Assembly: GCA_028023455.1 (NCBI GenBank)
Contig: JAQFVV010000013.1
Location: 8,402,411-8,466,410, forward strand
Direction: 5' to 3'
DNA length: 64,000 bases
From: Epiperipatus broadwayi
Taxonomy: Eukaryota > Onychophora > Udeonychophora > Euonychophora > Peripatidae
The translations under genes and the position numbers were made by a program. How positions within the stretch are numbered: the stretch's first letter is position 1; each line of letters starts with the position of its first letter. Shown piece by piece: positions 21,441 to 33,045 of the stretch. The notes beneath the pieces are model-generated. The model saw only the letters and a program-made list of their open reading frames with translations, searched no databases and had not been told where the DNA came from.

Positions 21441-23369
21441 TATAACGGTCGGGGGTGTTAGAGTCTTACTGTATCTGCACTACAGGGCACCACCTGGCTA
21501 TTTGAACCTGGAAAATTTATAGAGTAGGCAGATATGCTCTTTAACATCTAACTTTTACATATATATATATATATTATTCTGATCGTTAGCCCATGCCACT
21601 AGCTCAAAGAGACGCAGAGATTTATGAAATATAAATTCGTATTAAAATATATTTTCAATATTAAAAAAAATAAGAAACCACTGCCAGTAATAACACACAC
21701 AAACATTTATTAAACATATATAAATTTAAAATTATTTTAGTATGTTTACTTTTTTTTTTTTTTATGAAACATTAAAACTTTACCTTAGATTTTTTAACTT
21801 TTTTATTTTAGAAGTTTGCACAGATGAATTTAATATTTTATTAGTGTCGAGTATGGATAGACTACATAGATTTCATTTGAAAAGAAAATATTCTATCCCT
21901 GATTTAACTTCAGGCCGAACATTCGCAGTCAAATCAATGCCAATCTATCTGATACATCAATGTATTCAATGCAGCATGAATATGACAGCACAATGCCATA
22001 CTGTCAGGAATGCACATCTGAACAGCATGGTTATAGAGAAGGAATTGTCTCTCGTCCAGTACAGGAATGTTATGTCTGTCTGGTGAGAAGAACAATAAAA
22101 AAAAAACTCCATAGGAAGGGATTGCGGTCCTTTTTGCCGTCTTACTATCCCATTCCATAGGCTAAAAGGGTGATCCAAGAAGCAGGGAATACATCTGCTT
22201 CCAATTGTCAGTACGAAATGGGGCTTATTTTGCCCAAGTGCGATGTATCATGTGATCCTGCACGTAGCGGACCTTCGTACTACATTTACTAATTACACCA
22301 ATATGTCCCACGGATTAACCCAATTTAACTATGAAATAAATAACCCAAGATTAAGCCTCCCTTAATTAAACTAATATAACTTTACAAATCTATGCAGCCA
22401 TACACGCCCGACTTAAATTTAACATTTATTAAAAGTTGTTTAAAAAAGAATCATAATAAAAACTTAACAGAACAAAAAAAAACAACTTAATGGAAATGAT
22501 TAAAAAAAAATACGTCAAATAAAATTAATTATTAATAATAATTTACGTTGGTCAGATAGGATTCTATTTCTATTAAATACTGAAAAGGTTTTGGAATTAA
22601 AGTTCTTACTGTTTTGAAAATGTTCATAAAGTTCTTTCGGTTTTAAAAAGTCCATTCTTAACAGTTGCTTACCTTTTGGGATTCAGTATTAATTCCCCCG
22701 ATGTCTTATGGTTCGCAATATAGGAAAACAATTGGCCATTTGTCTTTCTCTTCTCTTTTTTTTTTTTTTAGAAAAACTGAAGGGATTGAAAAGTGTGTCT
22801 TTTCAATCCCTTCTCCTTCAACTCTCTCTGCACTAACACATATAGCAAACTATCACATCTTTATCTTTTTTCTCTCTCATTTATTTCAAACTTTTTTTTT
22901 TATATTAGACTTTCAGATCGAGTGGACATTACGTAATGATGATGATGGTCTTTTTGTTGAGGTCCATTTCCTGATGGATTTCTTTTATTGGCTATTAGTT
23001 TCTATTGTTTTTCCTCTCCTATCTGACCTTTAATTATACATTTTGATACCCAAAGGCTAGTTCACTTGGACTTATTAAAATAATCATTTCCATTTTACAC
23101 AATAGAATTAATTAAATTATTGTACATTCTTTTTATCTTTAAATCTTTTAAGTTCCTTTTTTTTCTGAAAATTTAATTTTAAAATACTTTCTTTTTCCTG
23201 AAAAAGAAAGTTTTCTTTTAATAATCTTTCATCTGTGCGATTTTATATATATAAAATTTAGATGACTTTTAATTTTCAATTGTTAATTCTTAAAAAAGAA
23301 AGTTTTTATTTGCGAACTTTTATTTTTAATTTTATTTATTAGAATGTAACGGCATGTGTGCTCATTACT
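21441..23369 (-). repeat. 5' LTR of the non-coding LTR element
   Basis: Direct repeat partner of 18713-20638. The + coordinate right end (CTCATTACTA) differs from the CCGTTGCA end of the other copy by changes consistent with CpG decay. Confidence 0.75.
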
Positions 23370-23827
23370 ATATTGAAAACATATGATTTTTATATCTAAC
23401 ATGGATATAGAAAGACATGATGAGACAATAATAGGGTTCATTGTCTGATATAAATAATAAGATATATAGAAGGATTACATCATTTGTTTTTATGCACTTT
23501 AATATAGCATTTAATGTATCACCAAATACTCATATACTAATAATTAATAATAAAGATATCCATCGCAAAATCAATAATTGTAGTAGTATATAGTGTAGTG
23601 TGATCAATCTTATGTGAAAAAATCTAGATGTGCATTTAAAAAAAACGCAAGAATAAGAAGTATTGTATGAAAAAGTATGGGACACTGGTGATATGAAAGA
23701 AAAAGTCAAGGCTATATGATAATAAACTTATTTTACCTATCAAAAGTGATTTAAGAACACTCAAGTAGACATTTTATAACTATTTCAAATAATCTGATGA
23801 ATAAATAGTTGATATGTATTTATATGT

Positions 23828-23938
23828 AATAAACAAAAAGCTCTGGAATAAACTCTATAATATACAAAATACTAATATATAAAGATAATAATTGGTATTT
23901 TGTATATTATAGAGTTTATTTCAGAGGTTTTTGTTATT
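23828..23938. repeat. near-perfect hairpin, arms about 44 bp
   Basis: AACTCTATAATATACAAAAT on the left pairs with its reverse complement on the right. The arms span 23828-23872 and 23895-23938, with a loop of about 22 bases. It is flanked by AT repeats and is probably a MITE or foldback relic. Confidence 0.8.
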
Positions 23939-24345
23939 GTATATATATGTGTGTGTGGATGTACTAAGAAAATGTGAAGTGTTCTAGATGATGTGAAGAA
24001 AAGAGATTGGAGATCAGAGGAGATGAATTAAATTTGGAGAGATCTCCATCCTACAGTTGATCAATAATGGTTGAAAATGATGATATATGAAAAGTTTGGT
24101 CAAAATTATATTTAAATAATAATGTGTTATAAATTAGTCATGATTTACATTTTATTAGAAAAATATAATTCTACTGAAGTTATAGACATCTTATAAGATA
24201 GCTATAATAAATATTTATTATATATTTTGATATTTATATTTTATAAAGTTAAATTATATTTGGTATATGTATGTATGTGTGAGCATAAGAATATATACAA
24301 ATTTTAAAGTATGGATTATCGTACAAAATTTTTTGATTATTTTAG

Positions 24346-24406
24346 GAAAGAAAAATCATAGGTGGTTCAATGACTATAAGTACCAAAATAGCAGAAAAAT
24401 TAGGAG
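24346..24406 (+). CDS. MAO-like: monoamine oxidase, exon C
   Basis: The 61-bp exon is bounded by TTTTAG and GTAAGT and reads ERKIIGGSMTISTKIAEKLG plus one base. It matches the ERKFVGGSGQVSERI-like segment of animal MAO directly after the NGAQ at the end of exon B. Exons C and D total 150 bp, the size I recall for the single corresponding vertebrate exon, so an extra intron interrupts it here. Codon phase agrees on both sides. Confidence 0.9.
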
Positions 24407-25569
24407 GTAAGTTGCAATCTAAACTTTATAAATATATGTTGTAATGAAAACAAAGAATATATGGATAATAAGTGATATGGATAAAGAGCATAAATTTTAT
24501 TATTCAATTATTTATGCTAATTTGTTTTTTAAAATGACATTATGTTTATATCTGTAGATTCAAATTATTGAAAATCAAAAAAAATTTCTTAAAAATTACA
24601 ATTTTATTAAATCACGTTTATTAATTCAAAAATTGAAACATAAAACTTAATACAGAACAATAAGACTATAAAATCATATCTTTTTGAGATTTAATGTTTT
24701 GAAAGAAAATTTTAAAATTGACTATCACAAATTACAAGGATTTAATGGAATTTCATATATGCTAAAATTAATTTGAATTCACCTAATATAATAAAAATAT
24801 AATAAATTTGGTTAAAATGTTAAATTAATTACAAAGGTTTCATTGGCAAATTAGGATAGGTATGAATATAGGTAACTTCTCAGATCAATACAAGTAAGAT
24901 GTAGATAATTTAGTGATTACATATTATAGATATATTCTATAAATAAATTTGAAAAAAACAAAGAAGAATGGTTTTAGTACAGCAAAAGTCATTTTGTTTG
25001 TGGAAGTTACAATCTGGATCGGTGTTTTTCTAGTGACTATTTCACATCAAAAATTATCCGGGTATGTGTTTTTGCCATCTCTGGCCTTTAACTGTTCAAC
25101 TTTGTTTAAAAAAAGTGGCTGGGTGCCTTCTAGTGTTATGACTAAGGAAGAAGGTGCATCTAGGATACCAAAATGTAAACAAACAAAAAATTGTTGTAAA
25201 GGCTGGCAAGTTTTAGCCTTTGTTGAGTGTCTCTATTATGTTAACAAGTATAATGTTGTTTTGTTTGTATGTGGTGATCATAATGGGCATAAAGATTTAG
25301 CCTTAATAGAAAGTAAAAAAATTTGGATTCCAAAGACCATTTTTTGAATTGCTACATCAATTAACTGTTATTCATTTCTACATTGGGGAATATTGATTGA
25401 TAAATAGGTTTGGGTACAGCATATTGTAAATGCTCCAATAGGTGTATTTTCCAATGCCCCAACAAAGACACCTGATTATGGGTGCTATGAAGTTGATTCA
25501 TGAGCAAAGACAAATATCCATGTGAAGGGGATGGTGTCTCTGTAGCTGTTATTCAAAGGATGCATTCAA

Positions 25570-25886
25570 GAGTGGGAAAACTTCTAATCAGAGCAGCCAG
25601 GAGATTAAGATGTTTTTGTGTGGAAAATCTGAATGTAGTGAAGACCTTGTCCATTTCTGGTTGGGTGGGAGGCTAAGGTATTTTATGGAAAAAGATTCTA
25701 TCTTTCTGTGCCATAAAAATTTGCTGCAGAGTGGGAAAACTTCTAATCAGAGCAGCCAGGAGATTAAGATTTTTTGTGTGGAAAATATGAATGTAGTGAA
25801 GACCTTGTCCATTTCTGGTTGGGTGGGAGGCTAAGGTATTTTATGGAAAAAGATTCTATCTTTCTGTGCCATAAAAATTTGCTGCA
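25570..25886. repeat. tandem duplication, two copies of about 159 bp
   Basis: Units 25570-25728 and 25729-25886 are almost identical (GAGTGGGAAAACTTCTAATC ... TTTGCTGCA), differing by a few bases. The near identity indicates a recent local duplication inside an older decayed LINE region. Confidence 0.9.
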
Positions 25887-26599
25887 GAGTGAGGAGATGG
25901 GGGGAAAGGAAGGATTTGGTGAAATTTATGGTTAGTAAATAGTAAATTATATTGTCATTATATATATTGAAAAGACAAACTTTGAATATAAGGAGAAGTA
26001 GGTTTTGGAGAGAGAGAGATGATTAAATGTGCATCATTTTTGAATTTCTTTTGGATTTTTATCTTATTCCAGAAGAGCCTAGGTAGAAAGGAAATTTAAG
26101 AAAATTTGTGGATTTGCAATGATAAATTTGGCACATGTTTTGTCAGTGTAGAAGAACCATGCTGAAATTTTATTCCAAAGCCTGTCTAATGCACCCTCGA
26201 GTTCAGGTGTGTTGATGTGTTGGACATATTTTTCTTTTTTTTTTGTAGCAAGATACTCTTTTCAGGTGTTGTGGATGTTATATATTTCTATGAGTTTTAA
26301 TGCGAGTGTAGGTACCTAAAGCAGATTTTCACATACTAATCCTTTTGTGAAGTTTATTAGCCAAAGTTAGAAGTCTGGATGAGGAGGGGGGAGGTTTAGG
26401 ATAATGTGATTAATATTGAAAGAATATTGATGAAGAAAATATATCATTGAACAGAGTCAAGTTGCATGTTCTTAAGCTTAAATAGCATAATGTGTGTTTA
26501 AGAGTACAAAATTTCAGAAGTATGCTGGAAGAAGTATTCTCATTGTTTTATGGAAATATATTGTTGTTTGCATTGTATTGAGATTGAATTTGAGCATTT

Positions 26600-28200
26600 C
26601 ATCAGAAAAAAATGAGGGATTAATTGTTATTTGATTAGGTGATGAAGCATGGGTGAATAAAAGCATAGGTCAATAAATGAGGTGTGACAATAGAATTGGT
26701 TAGGGAGAAACCTTCACCACTCATTAGGGGTACAACAAGTTGATGTAACCACTTTGAAATGAAAGTATAATAACTCTTATTGAAATCATCTAATAAATCA
26801 ACCAGGATAGAAGGTTGACAAAAGTCGTGAGTTGATGCCAAGTAGAAGTCTTGCAATCACAGCTGGTTCAGGAGGTGTGTAAACAAAGATTATGATAAAG
26901 GCAACAGTACTGTAGTGGAAAATGACTATAAATAGTTTGTCAATATTTATAATTTTGAAAGATTGAAAAGAGCAGATTCTAATGACAATGAATCTCAGGA
27001 ACAGGTGCAAAAGCTTGGATTTTAGGTATCATAGAAGGTCACTTTGGGAACCACTATATATTAAAGTCTCCAGCAAATCCAGGATGTGGGCTCCTTAAAT
27101 TGAATCCATTTATTTAGCTGGAGGTTTTTTTAAATTGAGTTTAAGCCTCAAACATTGAAAGATTCTATCTTTAGTTTTATCTCTGATATGAATAATAGAA
27201 AAAGTAATTAGTGAAGGTAGCTGAAGAAACAGCTGTTTTATAGGGACTAAATGGATTTTATAAGACAAAGTATTCAGCTATGAGTCAAAATTAAAAGCTT
27301 CAAGGCTGCTGTTTAATGCAGCAAAATATTTAAGGTCTTGTCAGCGTTATTTTTTCAGAGGATATTGGATATCTATTGGCACACTAGTGTGTATAAATAT
27401 TCCTTCTTGGTTAGTTTTTGATTCATTACTTGAGTTTGAAGTTTCAATAAGAGAAAGATATTTCTGGATTCAATTAGAACTTGCTGTTTTTGTTATGTGC
27501 ATAGTTAGGGGAATCTATGGAATTCTAAGTTGTAAGTGCTCATATCAGTAGAGTGTGTTTGGCTAATTTCAGGATCAGGTGTTTTCACTTTTTATTCCCG
27601 TGACTTTTTCATGGTTGCCCAGGATTTCTTTTAATAGTGAAATTCATGTCACAGCTTTCAATTGGGTGATAATGGTGGTGTCAATGTATCTATGATTTCT
27701 ATGGTTGTCTTGTTATGGATGGAAGTTGGTTAATATTGGGTGTAGTATTATTATTGTGGATTATTAACTGGTATCTTAGTTGTGTGAGTTGAATTTAACT
27801 GATCATGGTTTGGCTGATGATGTGAGAGCTCAATTGTCACGAAGAGCAGTTTGAGTCATCTGGTTGCTGGTGTTAAAGGGGTATGGTAAAGATTTGATTA
27901 GTCTGATCATTGGAGAGGTATATTGGTAACACATTTCATTTAGGGAAGGGGTTGTATGTGTATTAGGTGTTTTCTTGATATTAGCTTGGTTTTGGTTATG
28001 AATGCATCTAGGTATATGGTTACCTATGTGATCCACACTGCAAGATTAAGGCTTGATACAGTTTATTGCTAGATGACCATGCTGGCAACAGAAGAAACAT
28101 TGTGGTTTTATTCCAATGCGTAAGCTTATGGTTAAGACCTGTAGAGGTCCCTACCTTCACATTTTCAACCGCACATGCTTTAGGTTTATTGTCTTAGTAA
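26600..28200 (-). pseudogene. decayed Jockey/CR1-like LINE: ORF1 zinc knuckle and endonuclease fragments
   Basis: On the minus strand at about 28120-28050 there is a CCHC zinc knuckle, CFFCCQHGHLAINC (CX2CX4HX4C), preceded by LRIGIKPQ. It looks like the nucleic-acid-binding region of LINE ORF1. Further along the same strand, at about 26980-26600, come a hydrophobic strand ending FVYTPPE, then LDDFN, then TNSIVTPH and a FIDLCFYSPML-like stretch. These recall the AP endonuclease blocks Y.PP, GDFN and S.IDL..SP. Frames are broken repeatedly. No RT motif was identified downstream, and the limits of the element are unknown. Confidence 0.45.
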
Positions 28201-31134
28201 ATATTACTTATGTAATCAATGTGTGTTAAATAAATTTTAAACAGAGAGTAACCTCTTGGTTGGTAATTTGAGTAGGTATAGTGTTTAGATGTTTTTGTTT
28301 AGTTTACCCTTAAATTCATAGCTATAGCTGTATATTGAATCGTGGTGTCCTTTAGATAAATTGGCTACAATGAGATAACATTCCCTAAAGGCTCCATTAA
28401 TTTTTCAAAGTTCTGTAGGAAATATTCCAAGAAAGATATTGTTCACTATATTAGTTATGTAACTGCCTGTTTTCATTGACAGCAATTAGAGCAAAATGGG
28501 CTAGTGTTTGATTTTTCATTTTAAATCGATTCCTCTGAGTTTGGATCATGGAATTCTATAATCAGGTATCTTTGATTGGGATGGTCAGATAGATAGAGAA
28601 CAGCATCTCAAAGATTGTGCAAAGTGAGAGCTTCATATAGTAATACTCTTGGGAATTTTACCAAGAACAATGAATATCTGTAGTGGATAAAAATATTGAA
28701 TGGTATGTTAACGGAATGGGTTAAACAGTCCCTTAGAGATCGTATTGTTGAACTTCTCATAAAAGTTATCTAGCATGTTGGCAATTTATATTACAGAAAG
28801 GAGATGTCTTGACTTTGTAAATCCAGTTTTCAATATCACTGGTTGTAGATTTTCTGAATCTTAGGGTAGAGGGATAGAAATTTGTGTTTGAGATTAGTAT
28901 GGTGATACTAAGGGGGTTTTTTTAGTAAGTTTTTTTTGTGACTAAAGTAACATTATTTGTGAAATTTGTTTTTGTGTAGCTTATGAAAAACTGAAGACAT
29001 GACAGCTATTTTATGTTATGCTTTCTGACACTGTGAACTAAGTGTATTAGTTTTTTCTTTTCCCTTTCCTGACACCCACATTGATATTCACGAATTTATT
29101 CTATACAACTAAATTTGTTTTTGTTTTAAAAATAATATAAAAATTACCTTTTATGGTAAAATTGTAAGTAATTTAGAGGTTTAAATTCAGAAAGTTTTTA
29201 AATTGTCATGAAGAAAAGTCTAGTTTTGCTGTGGGACTAAATAAATCAATTTTAATTAGATAAAAGTTAAGTTTAAGATATCATATGATTATTTTCATTA
29301 AATATTTTTTAAAGTAAATATTAATAAACTATGTTGAAAAACGTTTATAAAATAGTCATTTTATAGCAATCTAAAACTCTTTTAATTATCTGATTTAGTG
29401 AGAGGAGATTTTGTGAAGTTATCCAATTAAGGCAACTGGGGCAATATTTTAGAATGAAAATTTACATTAAAGTTTTGATTTTTATGTATGAGCAAGCTAT
29501 ATTTAGATATGTGTGTAAAATAGTATACAAATGTAATAAAGCACAATATTTTAATAATTTCCAAATGCAAAATCATGATAATTGATGATTTAAACAATAC
29601 TTCAAGTTTTAAAAGAATTTAATCAATTGCAGAAATTTTATTGTAGATTTTTGAAAACTAAAATTTTAGTTTAAAATGAATTAAAAGTAAAAAAAAAAAT
29701 TGAAATGCAAAAGTTATATTTTTATTTTATTTCTTCTCTTTATAAAAGGATTACAGTAATCTCTTAAAATAAATTTTGTTTAATTGCTATTAAAACTTAA
29801 TTAAAACCCATATCTCAGTAAGATGTATGGTGAATAGGATCACATGGCATTCCTCTTCAGTTAGCTTTGACTGTGAAAGTTTTTTGTCAATACCTGCAGA
29901 ACTGATATGGAATTTAGCTAAATTGTAAACTGAATTAAACATGAAGAGTGTGACCCAAAATCATATTTAAAGTATTTCTGCTAGCCATAATTTCTAAGTG
30001 AGGAATAAATGATATGTTTAAACCACTATTTTAAAGATGTATGCCATTTATTTAAAATAATTCGATACAGTATAAAATGAACTCATAAAGTCATGGAATC
30101 ATTTTCAAGGTAGAGTTAAGAAAAAAATTATCATGCCAGAGAAGTGTCAAAAATCCACACAATGTTGAGAAACCATTATTTTTATTCCAGATTATTATAT
30201 AAAGAAAGTCTTAAGTTGTGAACATTTTTTCCTTTTTTTTCTCTCTTCTGAAGCAACCTTTAATGAGATAAATCATTCATTTTTTTTTTAATATTCAAAG
30301 TTTGATAAGGGAATATTGAAACAGATAAATATGTTATAATAAATAATAATCATAATAACTAAAATATAAATGAAAAATAGTCATATTAATTGAGAGAAAT
30401 TTAAATGAGAATTCCTGATCTTATATATGCTTTTTTAAAGAGAATATATAAACGAAAAGTCAAACATTATATTTAAAATTAATCATAAAACAGAGATATA
30501 ATTGTGATCTATTTTAGAATAAGAAAATTTGATATAAGTTAAAATAGAAGAAAAGGGTACATTTCAATTGGAAATAATTTAATAAAAAAAAAATTATAAT
30601 CTAATGCAAATGAAGTATAAGACAGTATAAATAAGAGAAATATTATATTTATGAATATACACGTTAATCTCTAGCATTGAAATATATAAATAGAGAATTT
30701 ATAAAATGACATTTTAACCAAGAATTTATTATGGTTTTAATCAAGAATTATTATAAATGAACACATTTTATTTAAGTTTTATTTTCATAATTAATGATTA
30801 ATTTTGCTAATAATATATTTATTAATTTTTTTTAGCATATCCAACATTCATGTACTGGCTTATCACTTCTTATTTAAATGTATGTATAGCTGTTGTTTTC
30901 TTAGGAATATGGTTTTCATAGATTTGAAAAAGTGACATTGGTTAAAGTTTATGAGCAAAACTTTACAGAAGATTATAATGAATATTGAAAGTGAAAGTTT
31001 AGGAATAACAATGTTTTTTAAAAAACGTTGCCAAAAGATCAGGCCCTTCAGTTTATGAGATGAGTTGTTTAAAACCTTAACTTCCAGAATAGCACTCTCC
31101 CCAGTTTAATGATGCTGTCATCAGTATGAATTTT

Positions 31135-31229
31135 ACATATGTAAATTATCAGAATCAAATACTTCTTGCATGATAAATATTAGAATTTATATATGCAAGA
31201 AGTATTTGATTCTGATAATTTACATATGT
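31135..31229. repeat. perfect hairpin, arms 36 bp
   Basis: The left arm 31135-31170 is the exact reverse complement of 31194-31229 (core ATCAGAATCAAATACTTCTT). The loop is 23 bases. It lies 25 bases upstream of the Gypsy 5' LTR. Confidence 0.85.
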
Positions 31230-31254
31230 ATGAGAGATCTATTTATTATATATA

Positions 31255-31876
31255 TGTTATAGTCCTCCCTCCTCTCAGAAGTAGACTATTCCAGATGCCG
31301 CCTTATCTGATCAGATTAAGCATTGTTTGCCACAGGCCAATAGGCTGATGTATAGATAAAAGCATAGCCAATGATTATTACAGGCCAATGAGCAACGATG
31401 CTTGCTGAATCTGAAGGTTTTCAATAAGGTCAGGTATCTGGGTATAAATAGTCAGCCTTTTGTGAGAATCAGGCAAGAATGTGTCTAACCTAAACAGACG
31501 CTTTGCATTCTCCCAGGCAAATTCTGCTAACCTAAACAGCAGCAAGTATTTCCATTGATAGCACTATGCTATTTAGATCTACACAGCTAGGCAAGTCCCA
31601 CAGAGACTGCACGCTGCTAAGATCACCCTCGGTTCAAGGCAAACTGTCTTGTACAGCTGGAAGAGTCATAGACCTTACCCATGAGGCAAGCCATAAGGTG
31701 TGGCTGGAAGCGGCAGGCAAAACCCAGAGTTTACGTTAAACTCCAATATTCAACTTTGTATACTGTATATTGTATATATTTGTACCTAATAAATATATTA
31801 AATTATAATACTTGTTTCAGTGTTATTTTACATTATTTACTGTTAGTTGGGTCTGTAATCCAGACCAAACACAACA
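31255..31876 (+). repeat. Gypsy 5' LTR (622 bp)
   Basis: The LTR starts TGTTATAGTCC and ends CACAACA. A TATA-like GGTATAAATAG lies at about 31441, and an AATAAA is present near its 3' end (about 31788). The first 267 bp recur at 34336-34602. Confidence 0.88.
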
Positions 31877-31900
31877 GATTTGGCGCAGTTTGACAAAAGA
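31877..31900 (+). promoter_or_regulatory. Gypsy primer-binding site
   Basis: GATTTGGCGCAGTTTGAC follows the LTR CA end directly. TTGGCGC-type sequences are usual tRNA primer-binding sites for Gypsy elements. Confidence 0.6.
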
Positions 31901-32306
31901 TTTTTTTTTGCCCACGGCTGGAAAAATAAAAAACTTGGAAAACGTAAATACGTGAGTGCGCAATGATATAGACACTCGTAAGTTACGAAGCTGTGATTAC
32001 TAAATCACACTTAAATACTGTCCAAGTGAAATACGTATACGTATTTATTAAACAGTGATTCTTACAATCACTTATTTCTGGCAAAATAAGTAAAATACGC
32101 GATAGTATTACTAAACAGCCATTGTCAAAATCACTTATTTCTGGGAGGAAACATAAAGTGATCATAAAAACGATTGGTGCTTCATAAACCAATCAAAATT
32201 GGCTTTGTTAAAAAGACAGAAGCTCGCCCTAGCGGAGTAAAAAATCTGTCAACATAATCATATCGAGTGGTTACTTGCAAATATACGGAAAAAATATTTT
32301 TCTCAC

Positions 32307-32485
32307 GTGAGAACAGAGAAAAATAAAATAATAAAATTGGCTAATATAATTGGCTCGATGGAAGCTTTTGATCCAGGGTTCCCTGAAAACTGGTCAAGCT
32401 ACAAAGAGTGCCTAATTTTGTATATGCAGGCCAATCAGATCAAAAAGTCAAATAAAATTAGCGACGCTGATAACTATAATTGGGT
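32307..32485 (+). pseudogene. Gypsy gag, N-terminal part
   Basis: The frame reads MEAFDPGFPENWSSYKECL followed by LYMQANQIK. This matches the Gypsy gag start (F.....DW..Y...LE.F..AN.I). It is cut by the foldback insertion, whose target duplication begins at 32475. The reading frame on the two sides of the insert differs, so a small indel accompanies the insertion. Confidence 0.75.
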
Positions 32486-32644
32486 CAAACCATTGAGCAT
32501 AACATGATCACATTTCCTATACTAGCACATTAATTGTTGATAAACAGAGCAAAACTCTCCATACAGTATTGCCACCTGTGCTAAACAGAGTAATCAATGG
32601 ATGCTAGAAGGCTTGTGCATAAAATCCCTATCTAATGCCTACTC

Positions 32645-32703
32645 ATCCAATATCCCCAGACTAGTTTCTGGCTTGTGGCCTTCGTCAGTGAGGAGCTTTG
32701 GAT
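32645..32703 (-). ncRNA. hammerhead ribozyme motif, type I, intact core
   Basis: On the minus strand the order is ATCCAA, AGCT, CCTCA, core CTGACGA, A, GGC, loop CACAA, GCC, A, core GAAA, C-TA-G, TC with cleavage expected after GTC, then TGGGG, ATA, TTGGAT. Stem I pairs CCTCA with TGGGG (one U-G) and ATCCAA with TTGGAT around an internal loop. Stem II pairs GGC with GCC, with an A-A mismatch at its base. Stem III is a single C-G pair, a minimal stem III like those known for Penelope-like elements and animal retrozymes. Confidence 0.7.
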
Positions 32704-32875
32704 CTGAAAGCACTGCATCTAGATCTTAGGATCTAATGCAACCCTCTAGCAGCTTAGATTGAAAATATTTTTTGTGTTTTCAATTTCATTCTCATAGTTT
32801 TATAGTTAAGTAAAGATAAAAGGTGGTTGCTAGAGGGTTGCATTAGATCCTAAGATCTAGATGCAGTGCTTTCAG

Positions 32876-32934
32876 ATCCAAAGCTCCTCACTGACGAAGA
32901 CCACAAGCCAGAAACTAGTCTGGGGATATTGGAT
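32876..32934 (+). ncRNA. hammerhead ribozyme motif, type I, weakened stem II
   Basis: This is the same design as the minus-strand motif 170 bases upstream, with CTGACGA and GAAA intact and GTC before TGGGG. One base in stem II differs (GAC against GCC), leaving a mismatch. Both motifs lie in inverted arms, so a transcript of either strand carries one sense and one antisense ribozyme. Confidence 0.65.
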
Positions 32935-33045
32935 GAGTAGGCATTAGATAGGGATTTTATGCACAAGCCTTTTGGCATCCATTGATTAATCTGTTTAGCA
33001 CAGGTGGCAATACTGTATGGAGAGTTTTGCTCTGTATAATTGGGT

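Larger units (their letters stand above)
18713..23369 (-). mobile_element. LTR-bounded element without coding capacity (LARD-like)
   Basis: Two direct repeats of about 1.93 kb flank an interior of only about 0.8 kb. On the minus strand a primer-binding-site-like TGGCGCCCAATGTGGG lies directly inside the 21.44-23.37 kb repeat, which makes that repeat the 5' LTR. Repeat ends resemble TGTAACGG...CCGTTGCA. No gag, protease, RT or integrase was seen, so it would depend on enzymes supplied in trans. No certain target duplication was seen. Confidence 0.75.
10853..24345 (+). other. MAO intron B-C (13.5 kb, repeat-filled)
   Basis: The intron has a GTCAAT donor and a TTTTAG acceptor. It contains a foldback-family relic, a Penelope-like element with nested hAT, a TIR transposon, SINE-like and foldback copies, and a complete LTR-bounded element. 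Intervals 11040-11940, 16620-17040 and 17200-17870 are AT-rich with no feature recognised. Confidence 0.8.
32486..33034 (+). mobile_element. foldback element with two hammerhead motifs, 11-bp TSD
   Basis: The insert interrupts gag and is flanked by TATAATTGGGT at 32475-32485 and 33035-33045. The 5' end is CAAACCATTGAGCATAACATG and the 3' end GAGAGTTTTGCTCTG. Two arms of about 230 bp (about 32545-32760 and 32825-33034) are inverted copies separated by a short spacer containing GATTGAAAATATT. Each arm contains a hammerhead-type ribozyme motif, on opposite strands. No protein is encoded. It is the fullest copy of the family in the window. Confidence 0.9.

Noticed and set aside
22665-23033. 122-codon + strand ORF in the LTR
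   Set aside because: Phe/Leu/Ser-rich translation of T-rich LTR sequence, on the strand opposite to the element. The other LTR does not clearly keep it open.
24949-25347. 132-codon + strand ORF starting MKKTKKNGF
   Set aside because: Unrecognised, and it lies next to a decayed minus-strand LINE. It may be antisense to old retroelement sequence, and there is no splice or homology support.
31095-31130. Hammerhead-like CTGATGA on the minus strand before the Gypsy LTR
   Set aside because: CTGATGACAGCATCATTAAAC lacks a proper GAAA and a stem II with the right spacing.
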